64,000 nucleotides of DNA from Mesostigma viride (lineage: Eukaryota; Streptophyta; Mesostigmatophyceae; Mesostigmatales; Mesostigmataceae): assembly GCA_009746045.1 (NCBI GenBank), contig RPFO01002326.1, forward strand, positions 1 to 64,000, in the 5' to 3' direction. The position numbers were made by a program, and so were the translations under genes. Positions 21,200 to 47,045 of the stretch are shown here, piece after piece; positions within the stretch are counted from its first letter, which is position 1, and every line of letters starts with the position of its first letter. The notes below the pieces were generated by a model, which saw nothing but the letters and a program-made list of their open reading frames with translations, was not told the DNA's origin and ran no database searches.

Positions 21200-23206
21200 A
21201 CCGAGCCACGAGCCACGAGGTAGCCATGGCTGTCGGAGCTCATAACTTTCACGTTTGAGCACCGAATTCAGCTGTGAATATCACAATCGCTTCGTCTTTC
21301 TTAGACGCACATGCTGATATAATTTTCCGAAGCTATAACGCACTATACGATGAGCAAACGCCTCTCGACGCAACGCAGCCTGGCGGCTGCGCTCAGCAAT
21401 GAAAATACGTCTGCAGCCCCGGCTGCAGCTTCGCCAACCGGCCCAGAAGGCAGCGGCGCCACTAGCCAAGCTCTAGTGGTCGCCCAGCCCCCTGCTGAGC
21501 CTGCCTCGCCCGCAGCGTCGCCTGAACCCAAGCGCAGTCGCTCTGCCGAGCCGAGTTGGGTAGCGGCCGACTTTGTCGCCGAAGCCAGCCAGCCCAGCTT
21601 CCTTGACACGCTTACCACGGAACGCATCCTGGTCAGACTGCGTGTTTCATGGAACGCACGCCTCGCTTCTTGCACTATGCAAGCAGCTCTTCAACCAAGG
21701 TCGCCTCTTTGACCCTCGCTGGATTCGTATCTCCCAGTGTTTCGACACCATTCCCAGCCTCCACCGCCCCTACCTCCAGCAAGTCGCTCTCTTTTCCCTC
21801 CTTGGACGCTCCATCGGGGAGCTTTGGCCCCCCAAGCCTCTCACCACCACCTTAACCGAATCCTCCCTCCGCTCACTCCTTAAGGAGGGCCTCGAGGAGC
21901 ACGTGGACCCCATTGCTGCAGATGTGGCGGCCATTGGCGGCACGCTGACTGCCGAGCTTCCCCTCCTTTCCACCGCCACCTCCACCATGCATCTCCACCG
22001 CCACCTCCACCCTCCTCGCCTCCTCCACCGCCACCACCTAGCTCCACCTCCGACGCCATCACCGCCCAGCTCCGTGACATCGACCAGCGTCTTAAGGACA
22101 ACGCCATCGCTATCGAGGTTCTGCAGAACACGGCAGGCCTCACCGCCCAGGCGGTGAAGGACATTGCCGCCAAGCCAGCCCCGGCTGGCCTGGCCGGCGA
22201 TGCTCCTCCCATCACCATGCACCTGGGCGGACATACCACCTCCACCACCTCCGCCGTCGCAGCCCAGCTCCAACGGCAGACGCTTGACCTCCGCGAGGAG
22301 GCCGAGCTCGCCCAGCGCAGCCTCAACGTCATTGTCAAGAACTTCACCATGGAGGAAGGTGAGACTTCCGAGAAGCTTTTGCGTGCGTTTGAGCGAGAAA
22401 TCCTTGGTCGCATGGGCCTTATCGGTGAGATCGCGCTGGCCGCCCACCGCCTTCCCCGCGCGCGGGGTAAGGCAGGGCCGCCCCCGCTCCTTCTCACCTT
22501 TAAAGACCCCGGCGGACAAGATTTCTTTTCTCAGACGCCGCAAGCGGCTCGAGAAGACTCTCTTCACCCTTGATGACGACCTGACCCTGGCGCAGCAACA
22601 ACGGCGACGGGAGCTATGGCCGACCTACCTCCAGCTCCGGCAGACCAAGGCGGGCCAGCCGGTGTACTGGAAGGGGGCGGCCATCTACGTCGGCCACAAG
22701 CCCTGGCAGGCGACCCCCCCCCCCCCCGCGGCCACAGCGACTCCAGACGCCCCAGCTTAGGGGAATACAGCAGTAGTAGTGCAGAATTGATAGACCGTGG
22801 CCATGTACATGTACGCCTCCTAGAGGCACTATCCTAGCTAAGCCGAGCGCTTTCCTTAATCATGTACATGTGTGCCTATGATGAGCCACACCCCAGATGA
22901 TGCCTAGCTTTATTTAGTTATGTTGTGCCCATGCAGGGAGTAACTCTCTGCTGAGACGCCATGCCCTAGCTTCTTTGTATAGCTATGCTGATCTTCCCCC
23001 CCATGACAGGCTCCCCCTTCGCTGGGCATAGCTTGAAGATCATGGGGATGCAAGTGCCCTGGTGCACCTAGAGCAAGGGTCCTTTACATCCCCACCCTTG
23101 CAGGAAGTAGCTTAGGATGTATGATAGGCCATATGCCCCCCTCTCAAGGGCTGTGTGCTACATATACTCCCAACGGAGTTATGTTACAATTCAATTCAAT
23201 TCAATC
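21200..23206 (+). mobile_element. LINE family B copy: 5' end, ORF1 and 3' end, ORF2 missing
   Basis: The 5' end (GAGCCACGAGGTAGCCATGG, 21214) is shared with copies at 45352 and 46368. ORF1 starts at 21350 (MSKRLSTQRSLAAALSNENT). Its distal part, 22300-22760, matches the L1-type ORF1 nucleic-acid-binding domain: a coiled coil, then IVKNFTMEEGETSEKLLRAF, AHRLPRARGKAGPPPLLL, and FTLDDDLTLAQQQRRRELWP. The frame is broken at least twice. From about 22770 the sequence is 3' UTR, ending ACTCCCAACGGAGTTATGTT (23166) and AATTC repeats. No reverse transcriptase is present, so the copy is internally deleted or a non-autonomous derivative. Confidence 0.8.
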
Positions 23207-24184
23207 CTCATCCGAGCTGTCCTCTACTGTAATGGCAGACGAGGCGGTAGTGTAGCGGCTATCCTCAGGGCCAATAATCTCCACCTGCGGACTTCTACCC
23301 TGGCTAGCAACGGGCCGCGGGGCCCGTGGGGAGAAACCAGAAGCATACCCCTCAGGAAATTGAACCCCTCTGAAATCGGGAAATTAAGCTGGGTTCGACA
23401 TTTTGTATGAACATTGCATTGACGAAGAAGATAAAGGAAAAAGTTGGAGATAGATCGAGTATGTTGCACACATTGTGTCTCAATGCGTACAACTTACCAG
23501 AAGTGCAGCCGTGTACTGGTTCAACCATCATGCAAGGATGAGTCACGAGCCAAACCTTATTAGGACTCTATCACATATGATGAAGACTGGCCACTTGTCT
23601 GCATGGTTGGCAGGAGGAAACCAAAGTCCTGCATGGTTGGCAGGAGAGTGTACTATGGAAGGGGTCTGGACTATCCCCGTGCGCAATCTGCTTTTGAGAT
23701 CATGGTAGCGCCAAAGTAGGGTTACCACTCACTGCATGTGGTTGCACGTGCCATAGAGCCAGCACTGTTATAGTCATGGACACCATCCTCGATGAGGTGC
23801 GTCGCCCTCCACGCAACAATTACTTGGATGATGACTCCCTCATTGAGAAAGTGGTATACAGGACCGCATTAACAAGGAGCAGCAGCAACGCCCTATTCGG
23901 GTGGACAGCGATAGCGAGTCTCACGATTCTGAACTGGAGCAGAAAACCCAGCACATGTGAATGCAGAAATGCGTGCCATGGGATGATGTGATTTCATGAG
24001 GTCCATGTGAAAACAGATATGCATGTCTAGATATGGTGTGTTTTGATGAGACATACGGCTTCAGCATGAAAGCTTTACCTGGGTGACGTAAAATGGCTGT
24101 GTAACTTATTTTTTTATGAAAAACCATTTTTTTGATTGAATCCTAAAAACGAGAAACGAGAAAAATACGCCTTGAGCCAATCAT
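23207..24184. other. Unassigned region, no supportable gene
   Basis: Contains short direct repeats (GCATGGTTGGCAGGAG twice near 23602 and 23631) and a reading frame at 23776-23991 that lacks recognisable motifs. Probably old repeat sequence. Confidence 0.4.
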
Positions 24185-24335
24185 AGAAAACTCGCCCAGT
24201 AGTATCGAGAGCAAGCCCGCAGCTGCCGCAGGAAGCACCTGCCGTGATGAGAGGTTGCGCACGGGGCAAACAGCTGGTGGCGGAGAGCGATGGCGTAAAG
24301 GGCCGGCACCAGCGTGAACAGAGGGCTCATGGGCA
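24185..24335 (-). mobile_element. Fragment of the REL-type LINE, minus strand
   Basis: About 150 bp nearly identical to the reverse complement of 19540-19690 (shared CTTTACGCCATCGCTCTCCG and GCAGCTGCGGGCTTGCTCT). It covers the Cys-rich part of the C-terminal domain. Confidence 0.8.
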
Positions 24336-24619
24336 GGGCCAATATATCTGCACCGTACGCATGTACGCAGTGTATACCTTATCATTGCATTGTACGTGAT
24401 CTTACAGTACGTTCACAGTTTATCACGTTTTATAGAGACACAGTTTAATTACATGCCCTAACAGATGCACACGAATACATGTGTTTTGTGCTTATGTATC
24501 AATAAATGACTTGGTATATTACTCCGTGACATGCCATTGTGGATGCAAGCATATCACTAGTGAGAACACAAGCAGAGCCCAGTTCTGCAGCCATGGTCAG
24601 AACGCTAACTAGCCAGGCA

Positions 24620-29067
<4,448 letters not shown>

Positions 29068-29493
29068 GGCAAAGTCAATCAAGTTGAAGGATTTATGCCC
29101 CTAGGAAATAGCAGGATTGTAAATGGCAATTATGTATCACGATAACTAAATCCTAGAAATAACCCATATTCCGAGATTTTACCACGTCAGGAAACCATGT
29201 AGCATAGACCCTGATGAATTCCAGGCAGAACGAGTTGCCTGCTGCCTTCCGTTTGCGCAATGCGCCGGAGAAAAGCGTGATAATGGATGTAATTTGGTAA
29301 GCCAATAACATGACAGGAATATTTATCATCCCCGAGACTGCATAAACGCCCCATATGGAACAACGCATAACAAAAATGGCCACAGATCACGCACGCTGGC
29401 GCCTGGTGCAGTGGTGCCACGGAGGCATTATTCATGGGTCCTTTTATGCTGTCCGCCGCAGCATTAGGCGGACTGGCGGAGTTACTGTTGGCA

Positions 29494-29753
29494 GTTGAGT
29501 TGAGTTGAGTTGAGTTTATTCTTTATTCCCGCGCCGGTAGTCCGACAGGGTTATTAATAGTGGATCCATACAGTAGGCTGGTCCGACCTTATGGGGGATG
29601 ACCTGCGGATCCAACTGACTGATCAACGCCGGTCATACAGTAGCCAGTCAGAGATTGTGTGGGTGGTTCCGCTTACAGCACTGTAGATAGCAGCTGATGT
29701 GAACATGCAGAAAACTTGGGACCGCTAGCCCCTGCGCGGGTTTGAACTGGCTA
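29494..29753 (-). mobile_element. SINE-like element with a (CAACT)n tail, minus strand
   Basis: On the minus strand, GTTCAAACC (complement of 29738-29750) fits a pol III B box. About 250 bp later the sequence ends in AATAAAGAATAAACTCAACT and CAACT repeats (29494-29516), a typical short-repeat retroposon tail. The presumed A-box side is separated by the MITE at 29754-30218. A related 17-bp stretch, CCAGTCAGAGATTGT, occurs on both sides of the MITE (29643 and 30230). Confidence 0.45.
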
Positions 29754-30218
29754 CACCCCCCGCATTGGTAAGAATACTAAATAATTATGAGGCTGGGCGC
29801 CGGCCAGCTGCAAACGATAAATAAAACAAAAGAATTTTAATTAACTAATTCCCGAGTGTAGTGAATTGTAGTTTTTGAAGCTACCAAACAAACAAAGAAA
29901 GTGTAAATAAATATTATTTTCCTGTCACGTGTGCAGCTTTCTCGCTAACAAACAAAGAAATATTAAATCTCTGGCTGAAAAATGTGCTTTTCCTAGCCGT
30001 AAGAGCAGTGCATCCGGCTGGGTTATACATAACAAAGTCAACAAACAAAGAATTATTAAATTTCGCAGCCAGTTCAACGGTTGTTCGGTAACCAAACAAA
30101 CAAACTAAAAATTAATTAATTGGGCGGGCACAGTACCACTTTCAACCAATAAAACGCTAATGTCTAATTCCGAAGGGTCTTTCGGCTGAGGGAATTAAAA
30201 CTACCAATGCGGGGGGTG
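29754..30218. mobile_element. MITE with perfect 17-bp inverted ends, copy 1
   Basis: Ends CACCCCCCGCATTGGTA and its exact inverse, flanked by TA on both sides (29752-29753, 30219-30220), consistent with a TA target duplication. Length 465 bp, AT-rich, no coding capacity, several CAAACAAACAAA blocks. A second copy lies at 58345-58807 in the same orientation, about 80% alike. Confidence 0.85.
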
Positions 30219-31095
30219 TACTTCCTGGCCAGTCAGAGATTGTATAGCGGCCGAGGGCCGAAATATCAGTTTCATAGTTTTAGATTGGATGCTAGATAGA
30301 ACTGGACAGGATTGCGGGCTGGTATTATGTACGGAAAGTACGGTATGCAGCAAGAGGCTTCGATTCTATTTCCGTCCGTGAGTTTGCAAGCAAATACGAC
30401 CATGCAAAGCTAGAATGGTTACTGCACTACTGTATAAAATATGTATAATATCAGCACACAACATTCAACAAGGCAGGCAGGCAGGCAGGCTATAAAACAT
30501 TTCCTAGAGGAGGAAACGGATAGTAATTTACTAGAATTGTGTGCTCGGCATAGCGATTAGCGGCTAATAAGGGCTCTTTGTCATTTATTTTTACTACGGT
30601 ATACTTGGGGACTCTGAAAGCCCCACACGTGCTCAATATACCACATTCAGTTTGGGAAGGGGTTTATCGGGCATGCCCGCCTACAATTGAAAAATCAACA
30701 ACCTCCCATGAAACTAAATTAGGGCGCCCAACGAAATGTACCGTACATACCCAACAACAAATAAGAAAACTATGCCCTTGGCAGCTTGCAATGGTAGGCT
30801 TTAGTGCAGTTTCGTGCGTTGCACCTCCAAGCAGGAAAGGCCACGTATATGTATGGTGTCGTCAGCTTCGGCAATTTGCCTTCCTGAGATAGGCAATAGC
30901 TCATGTTCGGCGCCCTTCGTATTTTAATGTTCTGTCTTATCATACCATCTTGGAAGTCAGATGCGCCGCAATGTGGGCCGGGCAGACCAAACTGCTCTTT
31001 GGGGCTTGAGCAACGATGGACTCTGCCATCCTGGGACGTAAGATAAATGTGACATCTCGAATTTCCGTCCCCGGCTGGGCTATCACCTGGAATAT
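30219..31095. other. Intergenic region upstream of the NEK-like gene
   Basis: No gene seen. It contains a short (GGCA)n run at 30473-30490 and presumably the promoter of the kinase. No TATA box stands out. Confidence 0.4.
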
Positions 31096-39512
<8,417 letters not shown>

Positions 39513-40195
39513 AAGGGGATCGATGACGTGGGGCCGATGAGGTAGGGTCGGCGTGGGGGGGTATATTGTCGAGGAAGACTCGTTATTGAACACGTGTTGC
39601 CAGACCGCCGAGGCATGTTGTGGAGCAGGCGACAGCAGGGCTGCCACACAATGGGAGGGATGTGGACGTGGTGACATTGTGAAGGAGTGGTGAGGAGAAA
39701 AACAAATTGAAGTGGTTGTTTAGAGCTTACGCAAGGAAGGGTTATATGAGGATATGTAAAGGAAAAAATAGGGTATAGAGAGGATTGATAATTGGAGATT
39801 GTGGTAAGCATCCAAGTGCATGAATCTGAACAAATGAGGCCTCGCGTTTACTTGGATCCTGATGGGGTACCCAGTCCGAGGACGCGTCGCCGGGATGGCA
39901 AGAAACACCTTCAACCAATCTGCCCATCGTGACGAGCCCCTGCCTGTCCATGAGCACTCATTGCGACATGCCAAGTGGTCATGCTCTGAATGCAACACCC
40001 TTTATCCACCGCTTCAAAATGCGCGTTGCGCTTTCCTTATTATGTTTCTATCACCCCTCACATCGTATATCCTGCATGCGTATCTTGTAGGTGCCTTATT
40101 ATGTTTCTATCGCCCCTTACATCGTATATCCTACAGTATGTGCCTTCTCCAAGTTTTCCTACTCGCATCCCTTAGTGCGTCCCCCCTACCGGCAC

Positions 40196-43100
40196 ATGTT
40201 CTGGGTGGGCCCCCATGTCTGCTTGCATCCGCAGGTCCGCATCGCGCAGGACCCCTTCCTGGTGATGGACGGATGCCACGATCGGCTGACGGTGCTCTTC
40301 CACCACGTGGCCTGCCAGGTAGCGCGACAGGAGCAAGGCCAGGCACATGAACCGGCCGACCCTAAGACAAGGTCTGGGAAGGTGAGGAGCAAGACTCACA
40401 GCATGGGCACAGTAAGGGAGCTGTGCAAAGGGATGGCTTCCGGTGATGTTGATGGGGCAGAATCGGGAAGTGCATGGTTGGAAATGGCAGCATATGAGCG
40501 TTGTATGGGCGCAATAAGGATGCATCGTGGTCGAAGTCTGGGCAGCAGGGAGCTTCGATCAGCTGTTGGTGTTATCTTCTGTTCAAATCCAAAGGGTCTT
40601 GAATTAAGGCTGGTGTGCATGGCTCCCCGCATTGCTACTCTGGTTGCTCATTATACTCCTGTCGTGTACTCAATGTTTGCCCTGGATACCAAGCAGCTGA
40701 CGTCGTTGGCCTTTTTTTTGGTCTGTGGGTTTTGAGGCGAAACGTTCCTGGGTTTGCATGTATGATCACCTGCGTGTGAGGCATATAATGGATCACAAGC
40801 ATCCACTATAATCTTCTCTAACATATTGTCATGATTTGCATGTGCACCCCGTATTACTTGCTCTTTTCCCGGGCATGCTGCCACGTGCCCCTTTGTTACC
40901 CCCCCCAGCAGTTTGCACGCTGCCCCAGCTTTGCGCGCCACCTCCACGCATGCAGTTTCGCGACAGCGACCATGGTGTGTACGCCCAACATTTCACGTTT
41001 TTTCATGAACAATGACTCACTTTATCTAGCCGAGGTGGCAGTGCAGCTGAAGGCACAACGGTGGCAGTCTCGAATCATTATAGCCACCAACCATCTGTAC
41101 CTGTACATGCCTAGGTAATCGGCATGAACCTTCTCCCAAACAGCCCCCCCGTCTTTACTGCCCCATCCACCCAAACCCGCCCCTGGGTCCTTGGCCCTGT
41201 CCTGGTAATGGCAACCTTGATCCTTTTTTATAGCATCCTCTTGGCAGTTGGTGAGATGTTGTTTGCGTACTCCAAAAGGAGATTTAAGCCATTCACTTAT
41301 GTGGACATGCTAATTGGCACACTTGTTGCCACTCTAGTGTTTTATACGGGGAGACAGGGGGTTGGAAGGGGCCAGGGCCACAGGGAAGATGGAGGACAGT
41401 GCAGGGGTGTGAGGTCGAAGCAAGGGTGGGAAGATTGACGTGCTCATATGACGACATGCCACGTGATCGCTTCAATGGCTAACTTATGAACCCGGATTGT
41501 ATTTCTTACTTTGTAATACCTGCTTTGTTCAAATGGTGTAATTTTGGCTCGTTACCCAGGACCCCACCCACCAGTTCCAGGAATTCTCGCTACTGGTGGC
41601 GTGGCTACTGGCGCTGAACGGGTACCGGGAACTGCCAAGTGAAGCAGAGATGGAGGGTAGGCCTTACCGGAAAATTGACTATGGTGGTGTTTTGCATTCG
41701 TCGTTTTTTGTATAGCATACTGGTTGTGAAGAAAATACTAAACTCTAAGCATTCGTTATATGTGATGATGATATCTGCGCACACTCTATCCATAGTCAGT
41801 TTTTCGGTTTGTTAGTGAGAGAGTGGAAGCACTTGGTGGATCTTGCCTATGGACAAGCATGTTGGCTTGGCACTAGTTAAATTAGTGGCACCAGCTTCAA
41901 CATCCGGCAAGTGAAACAACTGGCGGGAGGCCGGACTACCATCGTGGACTGGGGCTCAAAAATCAAGTTCGATTTTTATTTTGAGTAGCGCGATTGATAG
42001 ATCTCTGCGAGAGGATCCTGGATCATAACTTAGATTTCGGAAAGTCAGTTTTCAGTTGAGCAATAGTATGACAAGACAAGTGAAAATGGGTGTAAGCTGG
42101 CCCCTTCGCATCAAATGGGCCAAGGCTAAAGCTAAGACAGATCAAGTAGGTTGTTGGGGGGTCCAAACTCCAAGTTTAAGTTGCGCAGTTGAGAGATCTC
42201 GATAAGGGCACTCAGAATCTGCATGTCACATGCCAGGCATTGTCCATATTTGAGCGGCACGGACCAAAATCTGATACTCGCAACCCCCAAAATTAATTCA
42301 TTCGCCAAAATGTGCTTTTTTTTCTACGGTAGTCCAGTCTCTCGCCAGCTGGGTCAAGTGGCACCTGACACTTGGCCCAGCACACATGCCCAGCCGAACG
42401 ACACAGCAGCTCTTCATGGTCAGCAGCACTTCATGGGGGTAGAGGGAGCATGCCAGGCATTAGGCCTGCTTTCGAGGCATTGCTGGAACGCAATAATATG
42501 AAAATGGCACTTTTGTCGTCGGTCGACAACGCTACTCTGCCACACTTGTGACTGCTTTATTTTCACCTTGACGTTTAGGCGCTCTCTTCTCACGCTACCA
42601 TGGCAAGGGACATTAGTGAAGCGTTGTTTCTATAGTAGTTACTAGTAGGTCAAGGCCTCTTTTCCTGCGCCAGTATCCCTGCAGATGTGCTGGTTTATGG
42701 GCGCACTGCGGTGCGTGGTTCAACATTTCAGCTTGTGCTGGGCATGGACATGATGCCGGGCAGCTGTGGGTATGTTACGTACCTGGCATGGAAGGAAAGT
42801 AGAGTTGTTGAGCGTTATTTGCGATTAGCCATTGTAAAATTCTCCTAAAGTGCACAGTGTTAATGGCCAAGGTCAGTGCCCAACTGCCCCTTAATGCTTG
42901 TTATGTTGATGCCCTCCATTCAAAGCGGTCATTTCACCCACTTTCCCTTTTCTCTCGTGTGGTCTTTTCCCGGCACCTGTAACCAGGCATCTCCCTGGAG
43001 ACCCTGGAGCAGCGTCAGCAGCTCTGCACCGAGATGCTGGCTGGGCTGGACAAGGTCGGGGTGCCCACAGAGTTTGTCCCCCGAGACAAGCTGCTGTCTG

Positions 43101-44815
43101 CGCATGGGCAGGTACGTCTACCGCCCCCCTAGGCTCCACGCACGGGCAGGTACATCCTTGCACAGGAGGTTTGGGTACCCAAGTCCATGATATAAAATTT
43201 TGCGAATCCCGGCCGGGCTTAAGATTATAGGGCTGGGTCTTCTGGTTATGTTTGCGTTGGATGTCAACGACTTCATCACGCCACGTGGGCCACATACGTT
43301 GGGAATTTTAGAGATTATTCTAAGAGGCTAGCACTCTTCCTAGGCTATAAAGCAGTTCTAGGTTGGGTTTTCTACTATCTAAAGGCCCACTGTGGCAATG
43401 TACACCTATGTGGCAGTTAGGCTTCAACTCTTCCACCTCCATAGTGCCCAGATGGGTGGCTTCTGCCTCACACGAAGCCGGTTTCCCTCACTATCAGGAT
43501 CATGGTCTGAACAAATGCTGCAGCTCTTCTCTGGCTGCCACCCGTCACACCCCCAGGTCGCCTGCTACATACTGGACTGCCTGACCGAGAAGACCCTGCA
43601 GGGTCTCGGCGTTTTGCCCCGCCCGTCCGAGCCGCCCTTAGACGAGCTTGTCCCGACCACGGACGCTTCTTCTGGCATCCCAGATGCCGAGGCCGCCCTG
43701 GCATTGGGCAGCACAGCTGTTGGCGATATTGCCGCTGGGGCCCAGGTAGGCTCCTGGCAGGAGGGCCTCCTGTCTGTCCCCACAGGGATGAATGGCAGCA
43801 TGACAGGCCAAGGGGAGGGCGAAGTAGCTAACACGGAGGATGGCCTCGTAGCCGGGTTCATCTGGCCCCACGTGGACGCCTCCCTGTGGGACGAGGAGAT
43901 GGCCCGTGTGGCCCCTAAGCTGGACGAGGCCGCGCGGGCGGTGGCGCGGGGGGTGACGTCTGCCAGCGGCACCGGCTGGTACGAGCGCGTCAAGCGGCTG
44001 GGGTTGCTGTGTGCCGCGCTGCAGCAGGCGTGGCCGCAGGTGTGCAGGGACACGGAGGGTCTCCAGCAGGGGTTTAAGAAGGACTTGGAGGCGGTGGACG
44101 CGCGGGAGCGGCTCGTTAGGGGGAACTCTCATCTGGGGGAGCTGGAGGGGAGCTACCGAGAGTTGAGGGCGAAGCTGGATGAGGTAGGGAGAACGGAATT
44201 GGGGCACATTCTCTTTTTCCTGCCAGAACTCTTGCTGCATGGTTGTCCGTTCCCTAGGGGGGGAATGGTGTATGCATGCGTTGATGTTGCTCCCTCGCAC
44301 TCGGAACCCGGAAATTTTCCTTGTTTGGGGACGATGCCATTGTCTCGTCCTTGCTTGTACGGCAAGACATGTGCAGATTCATCACGGTGAGTACGGCTGT
44401 GCGGTAATCTAATCCTGAGTTGGTTGGCTCCAGTCCTCTAATGCTCACTCTTGTGTCGACCTTGTTATTGCGACATTGCGCACTTGCTCGCACGACCTTC
44501 CCCCCATCATCGCCTCAGCTCATCAACAAACGCAAGGAGGCTGAGGACAGCATCAGCTTGCAGCATGAGCTGCTGGAAGACTGTTGCTCACGCATCGCTG
44601 CCGTTACCAACGAGCTGGAGGCCACTGGGCGGACGCTTGATGGCGATGATGCCATCAAGCGCATCAAATCTGCGTTGTCTGCCCTCAAGAGAGAGGTGAT
44701 GCAGATGGACGTGGGGATTGGGGTAAGGCAGCAGCAACTGCTGCAACTGGCGCAATCCCCAATTGCAAAAGTCCCCAAGCAAATATCTGCTCATGTAACC
44801 GGTCGCACGGTCTAG
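40196..44815 (+). CDS. IFT57: Intraflagellar transport protein 57 (IFT-B subunit)
   Basis: Peripheral subunit of the IFT-B train that carries cargo along cilia. Exons: to 40318 (acceptor at 40235, or an unspliced start at ATG 40196), 40909-40974, 41560-41656, 42987-43111, 43557-44183, 44519-44815. From the acceptor this gives 431 residues (human about 429). Seen, with the matching human pattern: DPFLVMDG (FVVMED); DPTHQFQEFSLLVAWLL (NPGEQFYMFCTLAAWLI); VACYILDCLTEKTLQGLGV (VCYVLDCFAEEALKYIGF); WDEEMARVAPKLD (WSLEVERVLPQLK); IKSALSALKREVMQMDVGIG (IKQSLTKLKQETVEMDIRIG). The N-terminal half is the calponin-homology-like domain and the C-terminal half is coiled coil. The first exon is uncertain; no obvious separate start lies between the kinase and 40196. 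Confidence 0.87.
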
Positions 44816-45350
44816 AATGGTACAAGGGAGCCGACTTGCGGCCGAGGTGAGGACAGCGTAGGATAATCTTGTCAGATGAGGCGGGTCTAAGCCATGATTG
44901 CCAACTTCTCGGAAACAAGAGAACATGATACGTTTTTGGATCCGTGTTCACAGCTTGACCAGCCTTTATCAACCCATCAGTGCTCATCCAGCGGCAGCTA
45001 AAGATGCCACTATGGATTCCTGGGTAGGCAACCTTGATGGGCTGTCACTGCAAATTTTCTTGGCAAGCTCTGAATGCTGCAGTCCTTTCAGATTGGGGTA
45101 CAAGCTGTGTGCATGCAACGCCCCTAGCTTGATTAAGCGCATGGATAGATTTCATTCATCAATTCATTCACATGCCTCTCACTGTTGGGAGACGCATGGA
45201 GTGCAAACTTTTGAGCTGGTACCTTTCATCCCTGATTGATGCACAGTAAGAAGTCGGCAGGGAGCGGCCCCGCTCTCTCGTTGCCTTTAGTTCGTAAATT
45301 GATTGGTTACATGTAGACTGGTGATTTACACGTAGCTATAGACTGCACAG
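44816..45350. other. Spacer downstream of IFT57, no gene seen
   Basis: No supportable coding region. Presumably holds the IFT57 3' UTR. Confidence 0.4.
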
Positions 45351-45351
45351 T

Positions 45352-45914
45352 GAGCCACGAGCCATGAGCTACGAGATAGCCATGGCTGACAGCGGCGCCC
45401 ATAACTTTCACGTTTGGGCTCCAAATTTTGCGGCGACTATCAAAATCGCTTTGTCTTTCTAAGACGCACAAGCCGATATATTTTCCCGAAGCTATCCACC
45501 AATCTTATGACGATCAAATTCTCCTCAATGCAACGCAGCCCGGCGGCTGCGCTGAGCCCTGAAAATACGTCTGCAGCTACGGCTGCAGCCCTGCCCTCTG
45601 GCCCGGAAGTCAGCGGTGCCACTAATCAAGCATTGGTGATCGCCTCGGCTCCCCCTGGGCTCGCCGGCATCGCCTAAGCCGAAACGCAGTCGCCCTGACG
45701 AACCTCGCTGGGCTGAGGTCGCCTTAGATGTCAACTTCCCTAGCTGGCTACGTACTGGAACTGAGCCACTGTGCGGCGCCCTCCCTCCTTCTCGTCGTGT
45801 ATAGGGGTTGAAGGTTCCTTCATTGGTACCCACGCGACACAATCTACATGCAATTAATTTATAATGCATTGGTACCCACGTGACGCAGTCTATTAATTAA
45901 TTAATTAATTATCA
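45352..45914 (+). mobile_element. LINE 5'-end fragment (family B) followed by a family C tail
   Basis: 45352-45700 matches the family B 5' UTR and start of ORF1 (ACTTTCACGTTTG; GCGGCTGCGCTGAGCCCTG; GAAAATACGTCTGCAGC). ORF1 soon ends. From about 45800 the sequence becomes a family C 3' end, with GGTACCCACGTGACGCAGTC and TATTAATTAATT (45876-45905). Confidence 0.7.
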
Positions 45915-46085
45915 ACATCACTCCGTTGGGAGTAGATGTAGCACATAGCCCTGAGAAGGGGCATATGGCTTTTAATACATTCTAGGCTACTTCATGCAAG
46001 GGTGGGAATGTAAGCTACCCCTGCTCTAGGTGCACCAGGGCACCTGCACCCTCATGGTCTATCACGCTATGCCCGGGTAAGGGGG
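45900..46085 (-). mobile_element. LINE family B 3' end, minus strand
   Basis: Inverse of 14562-14747: hairpin ACTCCGTTGGGAGT at 45919-45932, GGTGCACCAGGGCACCTGCA near 46030. Its tail meets the family C tail at 45905, so two LINEs point tail-to-tail in one ATTAATTA tract. Confidence 0.8.
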
Positions 46086-46367
46086 GGAGCATGCCTGTGA
46101 GGGAGGAAGATCATCATGGCTATACAAGAGCTAGGGCATGGCTTCTCGACAGAGAGCATCTCTCTGCATGGCCATAGCATGGCTAAATTCTTAATGCAAC
46201 ATCCATGGGGGTCCCATTATATACGCAGTCTATGTGCTTTTAATATTTATGAAATGGTTCAGGGGCCACAGATTTACGCGCGGACTGCGATCGATATAGC
46301 CTATAGCCTGGCATTCATTTATATAATTAATAAAATAAAATTAATTAAGGTGGACCGTAGGTACCCC

Positions 46368-47045
46368 GACGAGCAACGAGATAGCCATGGCTGATGCCTG
46401 ATGGCGGCACCCATAACTTTCACGTTTGCACGGGCACCAAATTTTGCCGCGACTATCACAATCGCTTCGTCTTTCTAAGATGCACACGCTGATATATTTT
46501 TCCGAAGCTATCATGCAATACTATGACGAGCCAACGCTCCTCTACGTAACGCAGCCTGGCGAGTGGCGGCTGCGCTGAGCCATGAAAATACGTCTGCAGC
46601 TCCGGCTGCACTGAGCTTCGCCCTCAGACCCGGAAGGCAGGGGTGCCAATAGTCAGGCACTGGTGGTACGTTGCCCAGGCCCCTCCCGGGCTAGCTCGCA
46701 TCGTCATCGGCATCGCCTGCATGAGCCCATACACAGTCGCCCTGATGAACCTCGCTGCATGGGCCGAGGCCGCGCCTTTGACGTCAACTTTGAGTCCTTT
46801 GGCTACTGGAACTGAAAATTGTCAGCCTTCATGGACAATGTGTATTTCGGCACGCACGCCTCGCTTGTTGAACTGTGCACGCACCTCTTCCACCAAAACC
46901 GAGGTCACATGCCAAACGGGCACCCCGATGGCCCGATCTCTTTGCTCGATCACTGTCGACGACCTGCCACGCTTCACGAGCTTGACTCGCCCCCGGCTTC
47001 AGTGCCTCGCCCGGCCTCTGCTCCCTCCTCGCAGGCGCTCTGAAG
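46368..47045 (+). mobile_element. LINE family B 5' end and ORF1 fragment, third copy
   Basis: Starts GAGCAACGAGATAGCCATGG and follows the copies at 21214 and 45365 through ACTTTCACGTTTG, TTCGTCTTTCTAAG and the ORF1 start region. It continues to a CGCACGCCTCGCTTGTTG stretch that matches 21655. Frame broken several times. Confidence 0.75.

Noticed and set aside
42685-42769. A possible extra IFT57 exon (DVLVYGRTAVRGSTF)
   Set aside because: It has splice-like borders, but its 3' phase does not fit the next exon, whereas exon 3 (41656) joins 42987 in phase and matches the family there.
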